DNA of 64,000 nucleotides from NCBI RefSeq assembly GCF_003626595.1, contig NZ_RBAK01000002.1, positions 496,001-560,000 of the forward strand, read 5' to 3'. The stretch comes from Micromonospora endolithica. Its GTDB lineage: Bacteria; Actinomycetota; Actinomycetes; Mycobacteriales; Micromonosporaceae. The notes under the pieces are model-generated. The model saw only the letters and a list, made by a program, of their open reading frames with translations. It searched no databases and was not told where the DNA came from. This document shows positions 60,044-64,000 of the stretch, piece by piece. Within the stretch, counting starts at the first letter, position 1. Every line of letters begins with the position of its first letter. A program made the translations under genes and the position numbers.

Positions 60044-60810
60044 GTCAGCACGACGGCGGCGGCGGCGATGGTGGCCGCCAGGACCGGCACGGTGGCCGCG
60101 ACGAGCCACTGCCCGGTGGTGGCGGCGCCCTCGCCCTGCCACACCACCGGCATCCGCCCGGTGTAGCCGCGCGACAGCATCGCCAGGTAGACCCGCTCAC
60201 CGCGTTCGAAGGCGCGCAGGAACAGCGCGCCGATGCCGGCGGCCAGGCCACGCAGCTGCCACAGGAAGCGGGGATCGTCGCCCCGGGACATCCGGGCCAC
60301 CCGCATCCGGCGGGCCTCGCCGATCAGCACGTCCAGGTAGCGCAGCATGAACGTGGCGATCTGGGTGAGGATCTGCGGGCAGTGCAGCCGGTCCAGGCCG
60401 ACGATCAGGTCCCGGGTGGTGGTGGTCGCGGCGAGCAGCAACGACGCCAGGACGCCGAGGGTGCCCTTGGCGATGATGTTCCACGCGCCGTACAGCCCCT
60501 CGACGGACAGGTGCAGCCCGAGGAACCCGACCCGCTCGCCGGCGCCGAGGAACGGCAGGGCGAACGCGAACAGCACGAACGGCAGCTCGATCAGCGACCG
60601 GCCGAGCAGCCAGCCCGGCCCCACCCGGGCCAGCGCGGCGACCGCCGCGACCAGCAGCGCGTAGCCGCCGAAGGCCCAGAACGCCTCCCGGGGGGTGGCC
60701 ACCACCGCCAGGGTGAAGACCACCATCGCGGCGATCTTCACCTCCGGCGGCAGCCGGTGCACGGGCGAGCCGGCCTCCCGGTACAGCACGTGCGCGTGCC
60801 CGGCACCCAT
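60040..60810 (-). CDS. cbiQ: Energy-coupling-factor transmembrane protein, CbiQ-type
   Basis: ATG 60810; 256 residues, about five or six helices. The coupling helices show the family A-R-x-x-R-G motifs in altered form: ARRMRVARMSRGDDPR and YLAMLSRGYTGRMP. It opens with GHAHVLYREAGSPVHRLPPEVK, typical of CbiQ. It couples CbiO to the CbiM substrate subunit. It lies 12 bp after the PDGLE gene. Confidence 0.92.
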   Translation of the reverse strand: MGAGHAHVLYREAGSPVHRLPPEVKIAAMVVFTLAVVATPREAFWAFGGYALLVAAVAALARVGPGWLLGRSLIELPFVLFAFALPFLGAGERVGFLGLHLSVEGLYGAWNIIAKGTLGVLASLLLAATTTTRDLIVGLDRLHCPQILTQIATFMLRYLDVLIGEARRMRVARMSRGDDPRFLWQLRGLAAGIGALFLRAFERGERVYLAMLSRGYTGRMPVVWQGEGAATTGQWLVAATVPVLAATIAAAAVVLT

Positions 60811-60822
60811 CGTCGTACCCCG

Positions 60823-61221
60823 TCAGCCGGCCTGGCCGGCCGGCGCGTCCGCGCGGTCCGCGGTGGCCGGCTCGGCGTCCTCGGCGGCGGCCGGGCGGCG
60901 GCGCACCAGCCAGAACGCGCCGCCGGCCACGGCGAAGGTCAGGAGTACGCCGAGCACGCCGGACAGGCCGGTGGAGAGGAACTCGTTGTCGACGCCGGCG
61001 ATGCCGTAGTCGGCCAGCGGCCCGCCCACCTCGTGCTCCTTCTCCTGCTGGGCCGGGCAACTACCGCCGGTGATGTTGTCCTCGGCGTCGAAGGTGCAGC
61101 CCTCCCGCAGGGAGGAGTCCAGCCCGTCCGGGTGCGCGGAGGCGAAGTTGCTCACCACCCCGGCGAGCAGCAGGGCGACCAGCAGCCCGCCGACGATGAA
61201 CCCCCAGGAACGCTTCTTCAC
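60823..61221 (-). CDS. PDGLE-domain protein (CbiN-like accessory subunit)
   Basis: GTG 61221 overlaps the cbiM stop as GTGA; 132 residues. It has an N-terminal helix, an extracytoplasmic SAHPDGLDSSLREG motif that defines the PDGLE family, and a second helix near 82-105, then a disordered Ala/Asp/Pro tail. PDGLE/CbiN proteins assist metal loading of CbiM. The loop contains two Cys (GCTFDAEDN and GGSCPAQQ) that may form a disulfide or bind metal. Confidence 0.9.
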   Translation of the reverse strand: MKKRSWGFIVGGLLVALLLAGVVSNFASAHPDGLDSSLREGCTFDAEDNITGGSCPAQQEKEHEVGGPLADYGIAGVDNEFLSTGLSGVLGVLLTFAVAGGAFWLVRRRPAAAEDAEPATADRADAPAGQAG

Positions 61222-61934
61222 CGGACACCTCCGACGGCGGGGACGGGCGCGGGAGCGGCCGGCTTGAGGGCGCGCAGCGCGTACACGAGATCGGGTCGGA
61301 CCTTGGCCACGGCGGCCACCGTGGTCGCGGTGATCAGCCCTTCGCCGATGCCGATCAGCAGGTGGGAGCCGGCCATGGTGCCGGCCAGCCCGGCGAGGTT
61401 GCCGCCCAGGTCGGCGGTGCCGCCGAGCTGGTACTGCGCGACGAAGCCCATCGCGGCGACCAGCACGCTGACCAGGGCCGACACGAAGGCGGTCACGGTC
61501 AGCCCGGCCGGGGTGCGCGGCAGCACCCGCAGCAGCAGGGCGATCAGCAGGTACGCGGCGGCGGTGCCGAGGACGGCGAGGTTGAAGATGTTGGGCCCGA
61601 GCATCGCCACACCGCCGTCACCGAAGACCAGCGCCTGCACGATGAGTACGACCGCCACGCAGAGCGCGCCGACCCACGGGCCGACCAGCATCGCGGCGAG
61701 CGCGCCGCCGAGCAGGTGACCGCTGACCGCCGCCGTGAAGATCGGAAAGTTGATCATCTGGACGGCGAAGATGAACGCGGCCACCAGGCCGGCCATCGGC
61801 GCCAGCCGGTCGTCGAGGTCGCGGCGCCCACGCAGCACGCAGAACGTCAGCGCGGCGAGCGATATCGCCCCGAAGAGGGCGGCGACGGGACCGTCGAGGA
61901 TCCCGTTCGAGATGTGCAACGCCAGGGTTTCCAC
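61218..61934 (-). CDS. cbiM: Cobalt/nickel substrate-binding membrane subunit CbiM
   Basis: GTG 61934 follows GGGAGG; 238 residues, about seven helices. The N-terminal metal site is close to the start (LALHISNGILDGP), equivalent to the MHI-x-DG-x-L end of CbiM. Family features include INFPIFTAAVSGHLLGGALA and HLLIGIGEGLITA, which carry further His ligands. It binds Co2+ or Ni2+ and imports it with CbiNQO. It is first in the operon, 67 bp downstream of a palindromic site. Confidence 0.92.
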   Translation of the reverse strand: METLALHISNGILDGPVAALFGAISLAALTFCVLRGRRDLDDRLAPMAGLVAAFIFAVQMINFPIFTAAVSGHLLGGALAAMLVGPWVGALCVAVVLIVQALVFGDGGVAMLGPNIFNLAVLGTAAAYLLIALLLRVLPRTPAGLTVTAFVSALVSVLVAAMGFVAQYQLGGTADLGGNLAGLAGTMAGSHLLIGIGEGLITATTVAAVAKVRPDLVYALRALKPAAPAPVPAVGGVR

Positions 61935-62000
61935 ACGACCTCCCACGCGCCGGCGGGGCTCGTCCACGCCGGCCGGGTCAGCCTATTTCGCATCGTTCAC

Positions 62001-62021
62001 TGTTGCCAAGATTTGGCAACA
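62001..62021. promoter_or_regulatory. Palindromic operator candidate upstream of cbiM
   Basis: TGTTGCCAA and TTGGCAACA form a perfect 9-bp inverted repeat around GAT, within an AT-richer stretch between divergent cbiM and bcp. The core TTGCCAA resembles Fur-family (nickel-responsive Nur) boxes only loosely. A metal-responsive repressor of the importer is the obvious inference. Confidence 0.6.
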
Positions 62022-62094
62022 AGGCGAGTGGTTGATCACTGAGGCGGCGCGTCGCCCACGCCGACGCCGGTCGGGACGACGGTAGGGTCGTGCC

Positions 62095-62571
62095 ATGACC
62101 GCGCCCGACCGCCTCGCCCCCGGTGACCCCGCGCCGGAGTTCACCCTCCCCACCGACACCGGCGACCCGCTCTCCCTCGCCGACCTGCGCGGCCGCCGGG
62201 TCGTGCTGTACGCCTACCCGGCCGCGATGACCCCCGGCTGCACCAAGCAGGCCTGCGACTTCCGCGACTCGCTCGCCTCCCTCCAGGCCGCCGGCTACGA
62301 GGTCGTCGGCATCTCGCCGGACAAGCCGGAGAAGCTCGCCAGGTTCCGCGAGCGCGACGCGATCACCTTCCCGCTGGTGTCCGACACCGACAAGGCGGTG
62401 CTCACCGCGTACGGCGCGTACGGCGCGAAGCAGATGTACGGCAAGACCGTCACCGGCGTGATCCGCTCGACCTTCGTGATCGACGCCGACGGGAAGATCG
62501 AACGGGCCCTCTACAACGTCAAGGCCACCGGGCACGTCGCCAAGCTCCGCCGCGACCTCGGCCTGGACTGA
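62095..62571 (+). CDS. bcp: Thiol peroxidase of the Bcp/PrxQ family
   Basis: ATG 62095; 158 residues. The active site is YPAAMTPGCTKQACDFRD, with peroxidatic C49 and resolving C54 (the C-x4-C of atypical two-Cys PrxQ). FTLPTDTGDPLSL, VVGISPDKPEKLARF and STFVIDADGKIE are further Bcp markers. It reduces peroxides using thioredoxin in the cytoplasm. It is divergent from the cobalt/nickel importer. Confidence 0.95.
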   Translation: MTAPDRLAPGDPAPEFTLPTDTGDPLSLADLRGRRVVLYAYPAAMTPGCTKQACDFRDSLASLQAAGYEVVGISPDKPEKLARFRERDAITFPLVSDTDKAVLTAYGAYGAKQMYGKTVTGVIRSTFVIDADGKIERALYNVKATGHVAKLRRDLGLD

Positions 62572-62602
62572 GCTCGTCGTACCGGGCCGCTACGTTCCGT
62601 GC

Positions 62603-63502
62603 GTGGCCCGGTACCGGTACACCCCGCAGGCGCTCGCCGACGCCGCCTCGGTCGCGCACAGCGTCACCGAGGTGATGCGCCTGCTGGGCGTACGCATCAG
62701 CGGGGGTTCGCACGCGCACATCAGCCGACAGCTCAAACGCTTCGGCGTCGACACCTCCCACTTCACCGGCCAAGCCCACAACCGGGGGCGCCCGGGACGG
62801 CGCCGCAGTTCGTCCCAGGTCCTGGTCAAACTGCCACCAGAGGCACGCCGGGTTCCGGGAGCCCGGCTCCAACGCGCGCTTGCCTTCATCGGCATTCCCG
62901 AGGCGTGCGAGCGCTGTGGCGTCGGTCCCCTCTGGCTGGGCAGGCCACTCGTACTGCACGTCGATCACGTCAACGGCGACTTCCTGGACAACCGCCCGCC
63001 CAACCTCCGGCTGCTCTGCCCCAACTGCCACAGCCAGACGAGCACCTTCGCCGGCCGGAATCGGGGCGTCGCACTCCGCCCGGCGGGGGCCGACCCCGCG
63101 GACCAGCGATCGACCCTCCCGGCGTCCCCGGAGGAGACAGTGGCCCTGCTCCGCCGGGTCGACGCGGGAGAGTTGACGGCGGTCGCCGCGGCACGTCGGC
63201 TCGGGTGCACACGGGACCACATCCGCACCTTGAGCCGTCGCCTGAAGGCCACCGGCACCATCGCCGCCGCGCCCCGGCGACACGACCGTCCGGTTCGCCG
63301 GCGCTACCGGGATGCCGTTCTGCGGCTGGCGCTCGCGCAGCCCGATCTCGGAGCACGCAGGATCGCCGAGATGCTGACGGAACCGCCTGACGGTGAGCCC
63401 CCGATCAGCCACCGGACCGTCCAGTTGATCCTTCGGGAAGCCGGGCTCGCCACAATCGCCGATCGACGCTCTAGACTCAGCGGGTCGGCGGGAGTGGCGT
63501 AA
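62603..63502 (+). CDS. HNH endonuclease-domain protein overlapping tRNA-Leu
   Basis: GTG 62603; 299 residues. The N-terminal 55 residues contain a helix-turn-helix-like stretch (SVTEVMRLLGVRISGGSHAH). The HNH centre spans about 103-152: CERCG, HVDHVNGDFLDNRPPNLRLL, CPNCHSQT, with two C-x2-C knuckles binding zinc and the catalytic His in VDHVNG. The C-terminus has two more helix-turn-helix-like parts (VAAARRLGCTRDHIRTLSRR and RIAEMLTEPP). Its last five codons lie inside tRNA-Leu. Confidence 0.87.
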   Translation: MARYRYTPQALADAASVAHSVTEVMRLLGVRISGGSHAHISRQLKRFGVDTSHFTGQAHNRGRPGRRRSSSQVLVKLPPEARRVPGARLQRALAFIGIPEACERCGVGPLWLGRPLVLHVDHVNGDFLDNRPPNLRLLCPNCHSQTSTFAGRNRGVALRPAGADPADQRSTLPASPEETVALLRRVDAGELTAVAAARRLGCTRDHIRTLSRRLKATGTIAAAPRRHDRPVRRRYRDAVLRLALAQPDLGARRIAEMLTEPPDGEPPISHRTVQLILREAGLATIADRRSRLSGSAGVA

Positions 63503-63570
63503 CGGCAGCCGCGGTAGGTTTAGGTCCTATTGTCTGAAAAGACGTGGGGGTTCGAATCCCCCCTCCCGCA
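63488..63570 (+). tRNA. tRNA-Leu(TAG)
   Basis: A class II tRNA of 83 nt: acceptor GCGGGAG/CTCCCGC, anticodon loop TTTAGGT giving TAG, a long variable arm (TGTC...GACG), T arm GGGGGTTCGAATCCCCC and discriminator A. CCA is not encoded. Its 5' end overlaps the HNH gene by 15 bp, so its promoter must lie inside that gene. Confidence 0.95.
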
Positions 63571-63594
63571 CCGGTTGCGCATCGGGGAACTGTC

Positions 63595-64000
63595 ATGCGG
63601 ATCACGATCGGAAGCCGCGAAGGCCTCCGGCCGGCCAGGATGGCCGGTGTGAGCCTGCGCTTCGTCCTCGACCCCGAGCTGACCCCGGACCTGCGTGAAC
63701 GCGTCGTCGCGCTGTGGGTCGACGTCACCAACGCCGGCGGCGCGGTCGGCTTCGTCGCCCCGGTGAGCACCGACGACGTCCGCCGGCTCGCCGATCCCAC
63801 CTTCGCCGGCGTCACCGACGGGCCGGACCGGCTCCTGCTCGGGTACGCGGGCGATCGCCTCGTCGCCGCGCTGATCTTCTGCGACAACCGGTTCGACCTG
63901 AAGGCGCACTGGTGCGTGCTGAAGCGGGTGATGATCCACCCGGAGACGCAGGGACACGGGTACGGGCTGGCGCTCATGCGGGAGGCCGAACACCTCGGCC
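63595..64000 (+). CDS. GNAT-family N-acetyltransferase (3' end outside window)
   Basis: ATG 63595 follows GGGGA by 8 bases; ATG 63640 is an in-frame alternative. 135 codons are visible. The sequence MAGVSLRFVLDPELTPDLRE starts the domain, then GYAGDRLVAALIFCDNRFD, and WCVLKRVMIHPETQGHGYGL with the acetyl-CoA-binding Q-x-x-G-x-G/A motif. The protein runs off the window edge. Confidence 0.85.
   Translation, partial: MRITIGSREGLRPARMAGVSLRFVLDPELTPDLRERVVALWVDVTNAGGAVGFVAPVSTDDVRRLADPTFAGVTDGPDRLLLGYAGDRLVAALIFCDNRFDLKAHWCVLKRVMIHPETQGHGYGLALMREAEHLG

Overview
The window is high-GC actinobacterial DNA, most likely Micromonosporaceae (Micromonospora or Salinispora type). The evidence is third-position GC near saturation in most genes, GTG starts with GTGA/ATGA stop-start overlaps, a SARP regulator, a GH11 xylanase with a CBM2-like tail, and a long interrupted palindrome of the GGAAGGG...CCCTTCC kind that I associate with micromonosporas. 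The genus is inferred, not proven.

Left part (1 to about 17.8 kb): a ROK repressor divergent from a GH3 glycosidase; a SpoIIE phosphatase tail-to-tail with a STAS protein; a GNAT; an OmpR-type two-component pair; a Clp-N/HTH protein divergent from a DUF72 gene across two perfect palindromes; a CDP-alcohol transferase / LTA-synthase-like / FkbM operon; small metabolic genes; and the xylanase with a structured upstream region. It ends with a decayed cysteine-synthase-like pseudogene and a RibD-type reductase.

Accessory block (about 18.0 to 47.2 kb): this lies between two complete, identical tRNA-Lys(CTT) genes on the minus strand (18020-18095 and 47150-47225). A third copy of only the tRNA 3' half plus its downstream flank sits at 41911-41989. 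(a) 18.1-31.5 kb has an aldo/keto reductase and a SARP-controlled glycoconjugate cluster: two GT4, two GT2, a UbiA-type DPPR-synthase-like enzyme, an epimerase, a membrane EEP phosphatase, a flippase-like membrane protein and an SDR. (b) 31.9-41.0 kb is a minus-strand, largely translationally coupled cluster: GT1, Rieske oxygenase alpha and beta, a CMD-family protein, an unknown CPYC protein, a GT2 and two ABC exporters. (c) 41.99-47.15 kb is a small island bounded by 48-bp att-like repeats. It carries an EACC1-like protein overlapping a caspase-family protease fused to a DUF4429/PH-like domain and two membrane helices, a probable conflict (defence/cell-death) module, plus two proteins I do not recognise. 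No integrase is visible.

Right part (47.2-64.0 kb): chromosomal backbone with two tandem L,D-transpeptidase lipoproteins, tRNA-His, orn, a GT87 mannosyltransferase, a copper-related set (YcnI, CopC-CopD fusion) divergent from a SigC-like ECF sigma factor, a MauE/DsbA-like redox pair, a CbiMNQO-type Co/Ni importer with a palindromic operator candidate, bcp, an HNH protein whose end runs into tRNA-Leu(TAG), and a GNAT cut by the window edge.
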